Assembly: GCA_032251145.1 (NCBI GenBank)
Contig: JAVVER010000002.1
Location: 1 to 64,000, forward strand
DNA: 64,000 nt
Origin: BRH-c54 sp032251145
GTDB lineage: Bacteria > Bacteroidota > Bacteroidia > Flavobacteriales_E > Vicingaceae
Reading direction: 5' to 3'
The translations under genes were made by a program, and so were the position numbers. The notes under the pieces are model-generated. The model made no database searches and had not been told where the DNA came from. It worked only from the letters and a program-made list of their open reading frames with translations. How positions within the stretch are numbered: position 1 is the first letter of the stretch; the number at the start of each line of letters is the position of its first letter. Positions 1 through 7,795 of the stretch are shown here, piece by piece.

Positions 1-67
1 TAACGAATAACAACTAACGAATAACAACTAACGAATAACAACTAACGAATAACAATTAACGAATAAC
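1..67. repeat. 14-bp tandem repeat at the left edge
   Basis: The unit TAACGAATAACAAC is repeated head to tail four times (the fourth copy has one C to T change), followed by an 11-base partial copy. The array is cut by the window edge, so its full length is unknown. It ends six bases before the start codon of the ZIP transporter gene. The units are directly adjacent with no spacers, so this is a simple tandem repeat and not a CRISPR. Confidence 0.9.
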
Positions 68-73
68 TAACAG

Positions 74-895
74 ATGGAAGAAATAAAACTTTTTTTTGAA
101 TCAGTAAGCCCAGTGCAACAAGCATTGTATGCGTCTTTATTTACTTGGGGATTAACTGCTTTAGGTGCCGCATTTGTGTTTGTATTTAAAACTATGAACC
201 GTGCTTTTTTTGATGGAATGTTAGGTTTTACAGGAGGCGTAATGGTGGCAGCAAGTTTTTGGTCGCTACTAAGTCCAGCTATTGAGATGAGCGAAGGAGA
301 GGGGTTTGTTCAGGTAATTCCTGCAGCGGTTGGTTTTTTAGGTGGAGCAATGTTTTTGTTTGGCTTGGATAAAATATTACCTCATTTACATATTAATTTT
401 AAAGAGGGAGAAAAAGAAGGTGTAAAAACGGAATGGCACCGCTCTGTTTTGTTAGTGTTGGCAATTACATTACATAATATTCCAGAGGGCTTAGCGATAG
501 GGGTGTTGTTTGGCGGAGCAGCTATGGGCTTAGAAGGAGCAACAATGGGTGGGGCAATTGCGTTGGCAATAGGTATTGGAATTCAAAATTTCCCAGAAGG
601 AATTGCAGTATCAATGCCGTTGAGAAGACAAGGGTTATCTCGTTGGAAAAGTTTTAATTACGGACAATTATCTGCAATAGTAGAGCCATTTGCAGCGGTT
701 TTAGGTGCTTGGGCAGTTTTTACTTTTCAGCCAATTTTACCTTATGCGTTGGCTTTTGCCGCAGGAGCTATGATTTATGTAGTAGTAGAAGAAGTAATTC
801 CCGAAACTCAAAGAGATAAATATACCGATATTGCTACAATGGGCTTTATTCTAGGTTTTATTGTGATGATGACCTTGGATGTAGGATTGGGGTGA
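74..895 (+). CDS. ZIP family divalent metal transporter (GufA/ZupT-like)
   Basis: 273-residue inner-membrane protein predicted to carry zinc or other divalent cations. Several hydrophobic segments are visible, with a hydrophilic loop at about residues 103-122 containing HLH, as in ZIP proteins. The metal-path signatures are HNIPEG at 134-139 and the variant QNFPEG at 171-176, on consecutive helices; in this family these helices line the ion path. Replacement of the second His by Gln is common in the GufA branch. The length is normal for bacterial ZIPs. The gene stands alone between the edge repeat and smpB. The direction and choice of metal cannot be read from sequence. Confidence 0.9.
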   Translation: MEEIKLFFESVSPVQQALYASLFTWGLTALGAAFVFVFKTMNRAFFDGMLGFTGGVMVAASFWSLLSPAIEMSEGEGFVQVIPAAVGFLGGAMFLFGLDKILPHLHINFKEGEKEGVKTEWHRSVLLVLAITLHNIPEGLAIGVLFGGAAMGLEGATMGGAIALAIGIGIQNFPEGIAVSMPLRRQGLSRWKSFNYGQLSAIVEPFAAVLGAWAVFTFQPILPYALAFAAGAMIYVVVEEVIPETQRDKYTDIATMGFILGFIVMMTLDVGLG

Positions 896-898
896 TTA

Positions 899-930
899 AT
901 GAATTGGAGATTAGAAATTAGAGATTAATA
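899..930. repeat. Dispersed intergenic repeat (AATTGGAGATTAGAAATT type), copy 1
   Basis: A short low-complexity run built from GAGATTAGAAATTAGAGATT-like words lies between the ZIP gene and smpB. Related runs occur at 14461-14495 (opposite orientation) and 22884-22924, each in an intergenic gap. Function unknown. Confidence 0.6.
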
Positions 931-934
931 ATTA

Positions 935-963
935 TTGATAAACAAATAACTTGTCTAATTTTG
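935..963 (+). promoter_or_regulatory. Bacteroidota-type promoter of smpB
   Basis: TTG at 935-937 and TAATTTTG at 956-963, separated by 18 bp, match the -33/-7 (TTTG / TAnnTTTG) promoter. The expected transcription start lies about 4 bases after the -7 box, practically on the GTG start codon at 968. Confidence 0.65.
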
Positions 964-967
964 AAGC

Positions 968-1417
968 GTGAGCAATAAAATCAACATAAAAAACAGAAAA
1001 GCGAAGTTTGAGTATGAGTTTTTAGAGACTTTTACAGCAGGTATTCAGCTTACGGGTACCGAAATAAAATCTATAAGAGCTGGTAAAGCGAATATTGCAG
1101 ATGGATATTGCTTTTTTAATAATGATGAATTGTTTGTTAAAAATGTTTTTATTGCAGAATATGAGCAAGGAACCTATAACAATCACGACCCAAGAAGAGT
1201 AAGGAAATTATTACTTAATCGTAGTGAGCTAGATAAATTAATAAAAAAGAAAAAGGATGTTGGACTAACCATTATTCCAGTTAGCTTATTTATTAATAAC
1301 AAAGGTTTTGCTAAGTTAGAAATAGCGCTGGCAAAAGGTAAAAAACTCCACGACAAACGTGAAACTCTAAAAGCCAAAGACACTAAACGAGAAATGGATA
1401 GGGCTAAGAAGTTTTAA
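968..1417 (+). CDS. smpB: SsrA-binding protein SmpB
   Basis: 149-residue tmRNA-binding protein of the trans-translation ribosome rescue system. The sequence matches SmpB over its whole length: the N-terminal INIKNRKAKFEYEF region, the TGTEIKSIRAGKANI segment of the OB barrel, and the lysine-rich C-terminal tail that occupies the empty mRNA channel (GKKLHDKRETLKAKD). A GTG start at 968 gives the N-terminus expected for the family. A promoter box ends only five bases upstream, so the message may be leaderless. It is a single gene between unrelated neighbours. Confidence 0.95.
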   Translation: MSNKINIKNRKAKFEYEFLETFTAGIQLTGTEIKSIRAGKANIADGYCFFNNDELFVKNVFIAEYEQGTYNNHDPRRVRKLLLNRSELDKLIKKKKDVGLTIIPVSLFINNKGFAKLEIALAKGKKLHDKRETLKAKDTKREMDRAKKF

Positions 1418-1549
1418 GGTTTAAACTTCATTTCTAAAAAATTAAATGGTTCGTTTTTATCCTATAGCTTTACAGTAAAAAATAATTTGAAAGACACTTG
1501 CCTACCAAACAATAAGTGCTTAAAATTGTAAGCTGATAAAAAATCGAAA

Positions 1550-2077
1550 ATGATTCGCGAAAAACTAGATAAAGCCATAAGAGAAGTTCCTGATTTTCCT
1601 AAGCCAGGCATCTTATTTAAAGACATTACCCCTATATTTTTAGATCAACAACTTTGTTCCGAAATTGTTGATGAATTAGCAAAACAAACCGAGAAAATGC
1701 ATTTGAATGCCATAGTTGGCATTGAAAGTAGAGGTTTTTTCTTCGGAATTTTATTGGCTAACAAATTAAATATTCCGTTTATCCCTATTAGAAAAAAAGG
1801 TAAATTACCTTACAAAACGGTTTCTTACGAATATGAACTAGAATATGGAACAGCAGCAATGGAAATGCATTGCGATGTAGTTCAAAAAGATTGGAATGTG
1901 TTGATTCATGATGATTTATTGGCAACAGGAGGGACAGCAGCAGCGGCTGCAGAACTAATACAAATGCAACATGCCAACGTATCTGGTTTCTCTTTTGTAG
2001 TAGAATTGGAATTTTTAAAAGGAAGTGAAAAATTAAAAAAATATACAAACAACATTATCAACTTAATTTCATTTTAG
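1550..2077 (+). CDS. apt: Adenine phosphoribosyltransferase
   Basis: 175-residue cytosolic purine-salvage enzyme converting adenine and PRPP to AMP and pyrophosphate. The PRPP-binding motif (VLIHDDLLATGGTA, about residues 117-130) and the N-terminal FPKPGILFKDITP segment typical of Apt are both present, and the length is standard. The 132-base gap upstream of the gene shows no convincing promoter; TAAAATTG around 1520 is only a near match to the -7 box. It lies 30 bases before the acyl-CoA dehydrogenase gene and could be transcribed with it. Confidence 0.95.
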   Translation: MIREKLDKAIREVPDFPKPGILFKDITPIFLDQQLCSEIVDELAKQTEKMHLNAIVGIESRGFFFGILLANKLNIPFIPIRKKGKLPYKTVSYEYELEYGTAAMEMHCDVVQKDWNVLIHDDLLATGGTAAAAAELIQMQHANVSGFSFVVELEFLKGSEKLKKYTNNIINLISF

Positions 2078-2107
2078 AAATAAGAAGATAACTTAATTTA
2101 TTACAAT

Positions 2108-3247
2108 ATGAATTTTGAATATACTGAAAATCAGCGAATGATAGCTGATATGATTAGAGATTTTGCAGAAAAAGAAATTCGTCCGAAAATGATGGAATGG
2201 GATGAAACACAAGAATTTCCTGTGGAAGTATTTAAAAAACTAGGAGAGTTAGGTTTGATGGGAGCAGTTATTCCGCAAGAATATGGCGGTTCGGGAATGA
2301 GCTATAATGAATATGTGGTAGTAGTTTCTGAAATTGCAAAAGTTTGCGGTTCTATCGGACTTTCAGTTGCTGCTCATAATTCACTTTGCACTAACCATAT
2401 TTATATGTTTGCCAATGAGGAGCAAAGAAAAAGATGGTTGCCTAAATTAACAACTGCCGAATGGATTGGAGCTTGGGGATTAACAGAACACAATACCGGT
2501 TCTGATGCTGGTGGAATGAATACTACAGCTAAACAAGATGGCGATTATTGGGTGTTGAATGGTGCAAAAAATTTTATTACGCACGCAATTTCTGGAGATA
2601 TTGCGGTAGTAATTGCTAGAACTGGTGAGAAAGGTGACTCAAGAGGAATGACTGCTTTTGTTATTGAAAAAGGAACGCCAGGTTTTTCATCAGGGAAAAA
2701 AGAAAATAAATTAGGAATGAGAGCTTCTGAAACTGCTGAATTAATATTTGCAGATTGTAGAGTGCATAAAGATAACGTTTTGGGAAATGTTGGAGAAGGT
2801 TTTATTCAGGCAATGAAGATTTTAGATGGTGGAAGAATTTCTATTGCATCGTTAGGATTAGGAATTGCCAAAGGAGCTTACGAAGCTGCTTTAACTTATT
2901 CCAAAGAGAGAGAACAGTTTAATCAACCAATTTCTAACTTTCAGGCAATTGCTTTTAAATTAGCCGATATGGCAACAGAAATTGAAGCTGCAGAATTGTT
3001 GATTTACGAAGCAGCAGACCTTAAAGACAAAGGATTACCTGTTACTAAAGTATCTGCAATGGCTAAGTATTACTCTTCAGAAGTAGCTGTTAGAGTTTCT
3101 ACAGATGCAGTACAAATTTTTGGAGGTTATGGATATACCAAAGATTTTCCAGCAGAGAAGTTTTATAGAGACTCTAAACTTTGTACTATTGGTGAAGGAA
3201 CATCAGAAATTCAAAAATTAGTTATATCAAGAGAAATATTAAAATAA
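2108..3247 (+). CDS. Acyl-CoA dehydrogenase (short/branched-chain type)
   Basis: 379-residue FAD enzyme that introduces the alpha,beta double bond into an acyl-CoA and passes electrons to ETF. The family signatures are present: the WGLTEHNTGSDAGG flavin segment, the SKEREQFNQPI segment of the helical domain, and the catalytic-base region GEGTSEIQ with the likely base at about Glu363. Overall it most resembles short-chain or branched-chain acyl-CoA dehydrogenases. A glutaryl-CoA dehydrogenase role would suit the aromatic island 30 kb away, but the sequence does not clearly show that, and there is no linkage. Substrate left open. Confidence 0.93.
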   Translation: MNFEYTENQRMIADMIRDFAEKEIRPKMMEWDETQEFPVEVFKKLGELGLMGAVIPQEYGGSGMSYNEYVVVVSEIAKVCGSIGLSVAAHNSLCTNHIYMFANEEQRKRWLPKLTTAEWIGAWGLTEHNTGSDAGGMNTTAKQDGDYWVLNGAKNFITHAISGDIAVVIARTGEKGDSRGMTAFVIEKGTPGFSSGKKENKLGMRASETAELIFADCRVHKDNVLGNVGEGFIQAMKILDGGRISIASLGLGIAKGAYEAALTYSKEREQFNQPISNFQAIAFKLADMATEIEAAELLIYEAADLKDKGLPVTKVSAMAKYYSSEVAVRVSTDAVQIFGGYGYTKDFPAEKFYRDSKLCTIGEGTSEIQKLVISREILK

Positions 3248-3253
3248 AAAACT

Positions 3254-3282
3254 TGCAGATTATAATTTTATCTCTAAATTTG
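3254..3282 (+). promoter_or_regulatory. Promoter of rpsU
   Basis: TTG at 3254-3256 and TAAATTTG at 3275-3282 are 18 bp apart, an excellent Bacteroidota -33/-7 pair. The predicted leader to the rpsU start codon is about 30 nt. Confidence 0.75.
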
Positions 3283-3316
3283 CAGCCCTTTTAATAATTT
3301 TAAAAACACAATAGGA

Positions 3317-3508
3317 ATGATAATTATACCGATTAAAGATGGTGAAAACATCGAGAGAGCTTTAAAGAAGTACAAAAAGAAGTACGAAAGAACAGGTACT
3401 ATCAAAGAATTGAGAAATAGAAAACAGTACGATAAGCCTTCTGTAATTAACAGAGCAGAGAAAATTAAAGCTATCTATGTTGAGAAATTAAGAAAAGCTG
3501 AAGAATAA
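3317..3508 (+). CDS. rpsU: 30S ribosomal protein bS21
   Basis: 63-residue, very basic small-subunit protein. The N-terminus MIIIPIKDGENIERALKKYK matches bS21 of Bacteroidota. In this phylum bS21 helps hide the anti-Shine-Dalgarno sequence of 16S rRNA, and rpsU of Flavobacterium has been reported to keep a Shine-Dalgarno element. Here TAGGA abuts the start codon (3312-3316), which is closer than a working Shine-Dalgarno should be, so its role is doubtful. Own promoter upstream and a strong terminator downstream make it a single-gene unit. Confidence 0.95.
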   Translation: MIIIPIKDGENIERALKKYKKKYERTGTIKELRNRKQYDKPSVINRAEKIKAIYVEKLRKAEE

Positions 3509-3545
3509 TTAAGTTTGTTCTTTACTTTAAAAAAAATATTTTTAC

Positions 3546-3577
3546 AGCCTACGTTTGAAAAAACATAGGCTTTTTTT
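3546..3577 (+). terminator. Rho-independent terminator after rpsU
   Basis: Arms AGCCTACGTTT (3546-3556) and AAACATAGGCT (3561-3571) pair with one mismatch around a GAAA tetraloop, followed by a T run to 3577. It separates rpsU from the yihY-like gene. Confidence 0.85.
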
Positions 3578-3589
3578 ATTTTAGCGTAT

Positions 3590-4600
3590 ATGGCTTCTAA
3601 AATTCTAAATAAAATACTCGATTTAAAAGTGGTGAAGCAAGTTGTTGCTTGGTCAAAAAAAGTAGTATTCCCTGGTTTTGATGGAATTCCATTGTTTGAG
3701 GTGCTAACTTTTTTGTTAAAAGGTGTGCAAGAAAGCTCTTTAACCACAAGAGCTGCTGCACTGGCTTTTCGTTTTTTCTTAGCCATTTTTCCGGCATTAA
3801 TTTTTTTACTTTCCTTATTACCCTATATTCCTATTGATGATTTTTACAATAATTTACTTACACTTTTAGAAGGGTTACTACCAGATGATGCTTTTGAAAT
3901 GACAAAAAGCACTATGGACGACTTAGTGCATAAGAAACATGATACATTGCTTTCATTAGGGTTTATTTTTGCACTATACTTCGCTAGCGATGGCGTTAAT
4001 TCTATGATTGAGGAGTTTAATCATTCGTATCACTCATTACAAAAAAACATAGGCTTTATAAGGCAACGACTAACCTCTTTTTTAATATTAGGTATCCTAA
4101 CAGTATTAATGGTGTTGGCTATTTTTTTAATGATATTTTATAGAGTTATAATCAATTATTTAATTACAAATGAATGGATTTCTGCTGACATTTCCCTAGG
4201 AACCTTAGGAGTAATTAAGATGTTAACACTACTTATTTTGTTCTTTACAGGCATATCTTCCATTTATTATTTTGGTAACTTAAAAGGTGGTAAATTTAGG
4301 TTTATGTCGGCAGGTTCTACATTGGCTACTGGTCTAGCAATACTGATTTCTGCAGGTTTTGGGTATTATGTAAACAACTTTGCTAATTATAATAAAGTGT
4401 ATGGTTCTATAGGTACATTAATTGTAGTTTTATTGTGGATTTATTTTAATTCCTTAGTTTTGTTAATTGGTTATGAGTTAAATGCAAGTATTGCTCATGC
4501 CAAAGCAGATAAAAAAATATCCAGCGAAGAAGATTTAGAAGATATAAACTTAGAAATTAGAGATAAAAATAAACCTGAAGAAGGAGACTTACCAACTTAA
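3590..4600 (+). CDS. YihY/BrkB family inner-membrane protein
   Basis: 336-residue polytopic membrane protein of the YihY/virulence factor BrkB family, once mislabelled RNase BN. The diagnostic N-terminal stretch (LTTRAAALAFRFFLAIFPALIF, about residues 51-72) is followed by further membrane segments and the GxxYGSIGTLIVVLLWIY core near residue 270; the C-terminus is acidic and cytoplasmic. The biochemical function of the family is not established. The start at 3590 is an ATG shortly after the rpsU terminator. A secreted chalcone-isomerase-like gene follows after 10 bases. Confidence 0.9.
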   Translation: MASKILNKILDLKVVKQVVAWSKKVVFPGFDGIPLFEVLTFLLKGVQESSLTTRAAALAFRFFLAIFPALIFLLSLLPYIPIDDFYNNLLTLLEGLLPDDAFEMTKSTMDDLVHKKHDTLLSLGFIFALYFASDGVNSMIEEFNHSYHSLQKNIGFIRQRLTSFLILGILTVLMVLAIFLMIFYRVIINYLITNEWISADISLGTLGVIKMLTLLILFFTGISSIYYFGNLKGGKFRFMSAGSTLATGLAILISAGFGYYVNNFANYNKVYGSIGTLIVVLLWIYFNSLVLLIGYELNASIAHAKADKKISSEEDLEDINLEIRDKNKPEEGDLPT

Positions 4601-4610
4601 ATTAAATGTC

Positions 4611-5177
4611 ATGAAAAATTCAAAATTATTGTTACTTGTTTTATTGATTTTAACAACAACTATTACTCAAGCTCAAATTACTATTGGAGATGTTACCATG
4701 CCTAAAAAAGTAAAGGTTGGCGAAACAGAGTTAGAACTTAATGGTGCTGGTTCAAGAGTTAAATTGTTTATGGATATGTATGTAGTTGGATTGTATCTTA
4801 AGACCAAATCTACAGATGCAAATAAAATTATTGATGCCAATGAGCATATCGCTATAAAATTACAAATAGTTTCTTCACTCATTTCTAGTGATAAAATGAT
4901 AAGTGCCGTTAATGAGGGTTTTAAAAACTCTACTAATGGAAAGACTGCTCCCATCCAAAAAGAAATAGATCAATTTATTGGAGCTTTTAAAGATGAAATA
5001 AAAAAAGGTGATGTGTTTGATATTTTTTATGTTCCCAATAAAGCAACTTTAGTACTCAAAAATGGTAAATTAATGGCAAAAATTGAAGGACTTGATTTCA
5101 AAAAAGCACTTATTGGCATTTGGCTTTCTGATACACCTGCTGATAAAAATTTGAAAAAAGCACTTTTAGGAGGATAA
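4611..5177 (+). CDS. Secreted chalcone isomerase-like protein
   Basis: 188 residues with a clear signal peptide (lysine, hydrophobic core LLLLVLLILTTT, cleavage near TQAQ). The mature part matches the bacterial chalcone isomerase-like fold (Chalcone_3): the VGLYL strand and the FDIFYVPNKATLVLKNG and ALIGIWLSDTPAD segments are characteristic. Bacterial members are periplasmic or secreted and are not known to make flavonoids; the fold binds fatty acids in plant relatives. Ten bases after the yihY-like stop codon, so probably co-transcribed. Confidence 0.85.
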   Translation: MKNSKLLLLVLLILTTTITQAQITIGDVTMPKKVKVGETELELNGAGSRVKLFMDMYVVGLYLKTKSTDANKIIDANEHIAIKLQIVSSLISSDKMISAVNEGFKNSTNGKTAPIQKEIDQFIGAFKDEIKKGDVFDIFYVPNKATLVLKNGKLMAKIEGLDFKKALIGIWLSDTPADKNLKKALLGG

Positions 5178-5211
5178 AACTTACCTCTTAATTAGGTTTC
5201 CTCTCATAGGA

Positions 5212-5559
5212 TTAATTACGTTTCTTTAATTTTTCAGGATACATTAAAACTGGAAAAAAGTCTGTTACATATATTTTTCTGACGGATTGATTAATGTAAT
5301 AAATTATTTTTATTTCAAAATTTCTTGTTTCCTTATGTAATATAAATCTAAATTGTTGTGGATATTTTTTTAACACTGGCTCTAAGCGTCCTCTTTTTGG
5401 CATTGTTGAAATACTTGCTACTGATGCAATAATATTATCATTTATTTCTAAGGCTCTTTCTAAGCTAAAATTCTTAACTAAGTAAGCTAATATTTCTTCT
5501 TGATACCTTTTTTCTGCAGGATAGGTTATTTCTATTTCGAAGATTTGTTGCTCAGCCAT
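5212..5559 (-). CDS. RelE/ParE-family toxin
   Basis: 115-residue protein with the RelE/ParE plasmid-stabilisation fold: an N-terminal helical pair (AEKRYQEEILAYLV), the PKRGRLEPVLKKYPQQFRFI strand region, then a long C-terminal beta section ending in VTDFFPVLMYPEKL, as in ParE-like toxins. It overlaps the upstream antitoxin frame by 28 bases, the usual antitoxin-first arrangement. Members inhibit translation or DNA gyrase; which applies here cannot be told. The gene is intact. Confidence 0.85.
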   Translation of the reverse strand: MAEQQIFEIEITYPAEKRYQEEILAYLVKNFSLERALEINDNIIASVASISTMPKRGRLEPVLKKYPQQFRFILHKETRNFEIKIIYYINQSVRKIYVTDFFPVLMYPEKLKKRN

Positions 5560-5747
5560 TTTTTATTGTTCGCTTGAAATGTGCTTAATGTAATTGTTTG
5601 TCCTTCTTCTATCGCTTTTATTGATTTTTCTGCACGATATTGTAAGTGAGCTTCCTTCAATAGATTTTCATACTGCTGTAATATTTCTTCTTCATTTATC
5701 TGCATTAATCTTTCTATTAATCCAAGTTTTTTTGTTTCTATACTCAT
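5532..5747 (-). CDS. Antitoxin partner of the RelE/ParE toxin
   Basis: 71-residue acidic helical protein. The N-terminal part (LGLIERLMQINEEEILQQYENLL) is typical of small Bacteroidota antitoxins paired with RelE/ParE toxins, and the C-terminal part, which would wrap the toxin, is polar and probably disordered. It precedes and overlaps the toxin gene. Identification rests mainly on position and size. A -7 box (TAAATTTG on the minus strand at 5771-5778) lies about 25 bases upstream. Confidence 0.8.
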   Translation of the reverse strand: MSIETKKLGLIERLMQINEEEILQQYENLLKEAHLQYRAEKSIKAIEEGQTITLSTFQANNKKWLSNKSSK

Positions 5748-5770
5748 CTTATTTTTGTTTAGGTGTTATG

Positions 5771-5778
5771 CAAATTTA
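5771..5778 (-). promoter_or_regulatory. -7 box of the toxin-antitoxin operon
   Basis: The minus strand reads TAAATTTG here, an exact TAnnTTTG match. No clear -33 TTTG is seen. The predicted leader is about 18 nt. Confidence 0.55.
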
Positions 5779-5841
5779 ACGTTATTTTCTATTTTTTGTT
5801 TATCTTAATAGATGACTTTGATAAAACCACTTTTTTTATTT

Positions 5842-6585
5842 CTATCGTTTAATCAATTTTCCTCTTCCACTATGTTGACTAACAGTAACACTCGGATTAC
5901 CGTAATATTCAATATTTCCTAATGAGGTTAATTCTATGAGTAAACTATTGGTTGCTGTTAGAATAACATCTCCTGTGCCATCATGGTTTACGTGAGCATC
6001 TTTACTAATTAAATTTTTGCAAGTAAACCAACCCGAACCACCTGAAAATAAAAAAGTAAATTCAGATGTGCCATTTAAAGTGAAATCTGCTGGACCAGTA
6101 TGTTGAAGAATATTAATTTTTTGAGCATCTACCGTTAGGTTGATGCTTCCTGTTCCGTTGCGTGTTTCAAAAGTGAATTCGTTTAATTTTAATTCTCCCG
6201 AACTACTAACATTTCCAAAGCCTGTATAATTAATGTACTTTATGTTAGGTAAGGATAGGTAAACTGTAATTTCTTCTTTGTAGCTTCTTAAAAAATTACA
6301 TTTATTATCATTTTTCAATTCTAATTCTGTGCCTTTTTGTCTGGCTCTAACATATTTCAATAGGTTTTCTCCACCTTCAATAGTAAGCGATGCTACACTA
6401 TCCTGACGAAGTACCAAATTCAATTTATCTTTTAAAATAATATGGGTGATTTCGTTGCTAATAACTCTTGTCTCTACAACTTGTTTTCCAGTAGATTTAA
6501 TACAGGCACTTTCTTTTACACAAGCATTCAGCACAAGTATAATAATTGCGAAAAATAAAATTCTATATTTTAAAACAAGTTGCAT
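5842..6585 (-). CDS. GIN-domain lipoprotein (DUF2807)
   Basis: 247 residues. The N-terminus has a lipoprotein signal with a lipobox (LNAC, Cys at about 22). The mature chain is a repetitive beta-solenoid with alternating short strands and G/N turns, matching the head GIN domain / DUF2807 family that is abundant in Bacteroidota. The frequent Asn-Gly and Thr-Gly turns and the terminal GNPSVTVSQHSGRGKLIKR segment fit. Likely anchored in the outer or inner membrane facing the periplasm; no enzymatic role is known. Confidence 0.85.
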   Translation of the reverse strand: MQLVLKYRILFFAIIILVLNACVKESACIKSTGKQVVETRVISNEITHIILKDKLNLVLRQDSVASLTIEGGENLLKYVRARQKGTELELKNDNKCNFLRSYKEEITVYLSLPNIKYINYTGFGNVSSSGELKLNEFTFETRNGTGSINLTVDAQKINILQHTGPADFTLNGTSEFTFLFSGGSGWFTCKNLISKDAHVNHDGTGDVILTATNSLLIELTSLGNIEYYGNPSVTVSQHSGRGKLIKR

Positions 6586-6661
6586 TTATTTTATATTTCT
6601 ATATGTTTTGTTAAATACTAAACTACTTCCATCTTCCATCTTCCATCTTCCGACTTCGGTC

Positions 6662-7747
6662 TTATTTTATTTTAAATCCCATACCTACTTCAATAAAATC
6701 AGCCACAGCCCAATGACTTTTCAATCCTAAATTAAAAAATAAGTTATCGTTTATTTTATATCTAGAGTTTATTCTGTGATAAAAATAGCCATCCTCTTTG
6801 TAGTTAGGTAAAATATAGCCCCCCATGTGTAAAGAAAGCATTATGTTCCCTATGTTTATTCCATATATTGCTCCAAGTCCGGCTCTTAAATTATCAGCTT
6901 TTGAGGCTTCTACATTATCATTATATTCAATTAAAGCTTCTATTGATTTGTTGTAAAAAATATCGGCACTAAATCCAAAAGAGCTTTTGCTATTAATCGG
7001 TTTTACTATGTTGTAAGCAATATTTGCGATGTAATACTTAGGGCCTTCCACAGGAGGGATTTCTTTTAACCCGGTATTGGCAACTATAAAATGCTCCCAT
7101 TTTTTTTCTTTGTTAGGAAGGGTAGCTGTTTGGATTTCTTTATCCTTACCGAAATTATAAGATACACCCGTATTCAATGAAAAAACGTTAAAACCTAAGT
7201 TCGGACGAACATACGAACCATTAGAAAAGTGCACTAAAGAAAGCCCCGCAGAAAAAGCAACATGTTTTGATGCCTGAATTTTCCATAAAGAATTTACATT
7301 TATGAGTGCATTAAATCTAGAACCTATGGCTATGTTTTTAAAATTATCGGTACGATCAAAAGGTTTTTCTACATAACCGAAACCATAGCCAAAACGAAGC
7401 TCCCACCTAATTTTTCGTTTGCTCAACGGAAATTGAATATAAGGAAATATGCCAAAAGAACTACCTAACTCATCATCATTCCCTAAATTTAGATACATTG
7501 CCGAGATACCAATTTTTGGGTAATTAAAGAGTTGCTGCCAAGCTTTATTTCCAGTAGTGTTTTTATAAAAAGAAACTTCATAAATAAAAGAATGTCCTTC
7601 AATAATTTCGTTTACTATTGGACGATGAGGTAAGATAGAACCATAATGAACGGTTTCTTCAATTCCAAATTCAGGAATGCTTTGTTGAGAAAATGATGTT
7701 TGCCAACTAAGGATAAAACATAAAAATAGCCGATATTTGAAAATCAT
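6662..7747 (-). CDS. Acyloxyacyl hydrolase / PagL-like outer-membrane lipid A deacylase
   Basis: About 361 residues from the ATG at 7747; the open frame can be extended to a TTG at 7804, but the ATG gives a proper signal peptide (FLCFILSWQTSFSQ) and avoids overlap with mazG. The chain is a beta-barrel with alternating aromatic strands. The HFSNGSYVRPNLGFN segment resembles the PagL catalytic motif (His and Ser near the barrel rim followed by PNxGxN). PagL-type enzymes remove a 3-O-acyl chain from lipid A. The chain is roughly twice the length of proteobacterial PagL, as usual for the Bacteroidota version. Confidence 0.75.
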   Translation of the reverse strand: MIFKYRLFLCFILSWQTSFSQQSIPEFGIEETVHYGSILPHRPIVNEIIEGHSFIYEVSFYKNTTGNKAWQQLFNYPKIGISAMYLNLGNDDELGSSFGIFPYIQFPLSKRKIRWELRFGYGFGYVEKPFDRTDNFKNIAIGSRFNALINVNSLWKIQASKHVAFSAGLSLVHFSNGSYVRPNLGFNVFSLNTGVSYNFGKDKEIQTATLPNKEKKWEHFIVANTGLKEIPPVEGPKYYIANIAYNIVKPINSKSSFGFSADIFYNKSIEALIEYNDNVEASKADNLRAGLGAIYGINIGNIMLSLHMGGYILPNYKEDGYFYHRINSRYKINDNLFFNLGLKSHWAVADFIEVGMGFKIK

Positions 7748-7795
7748 TTTTAACACCAAACAAAAATAGAAGATAAAACCGAAATACCATTTTTT

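Noticed and set aside
1..67. Tandem 14-mers as a possible CRISPR array
   Set aside because: Units are adjacent without spacers and are shorter than any CRISPR repeat; no cas genes are present.
2108..3247. The acyl-CoA dehydrogenase as glutaryl-CoA dehydrogenase of the benzoate pathway
   Set aside because: Sequence patterns are general short-chain type and the gene is 30 kb away; no specific evidence supports it.
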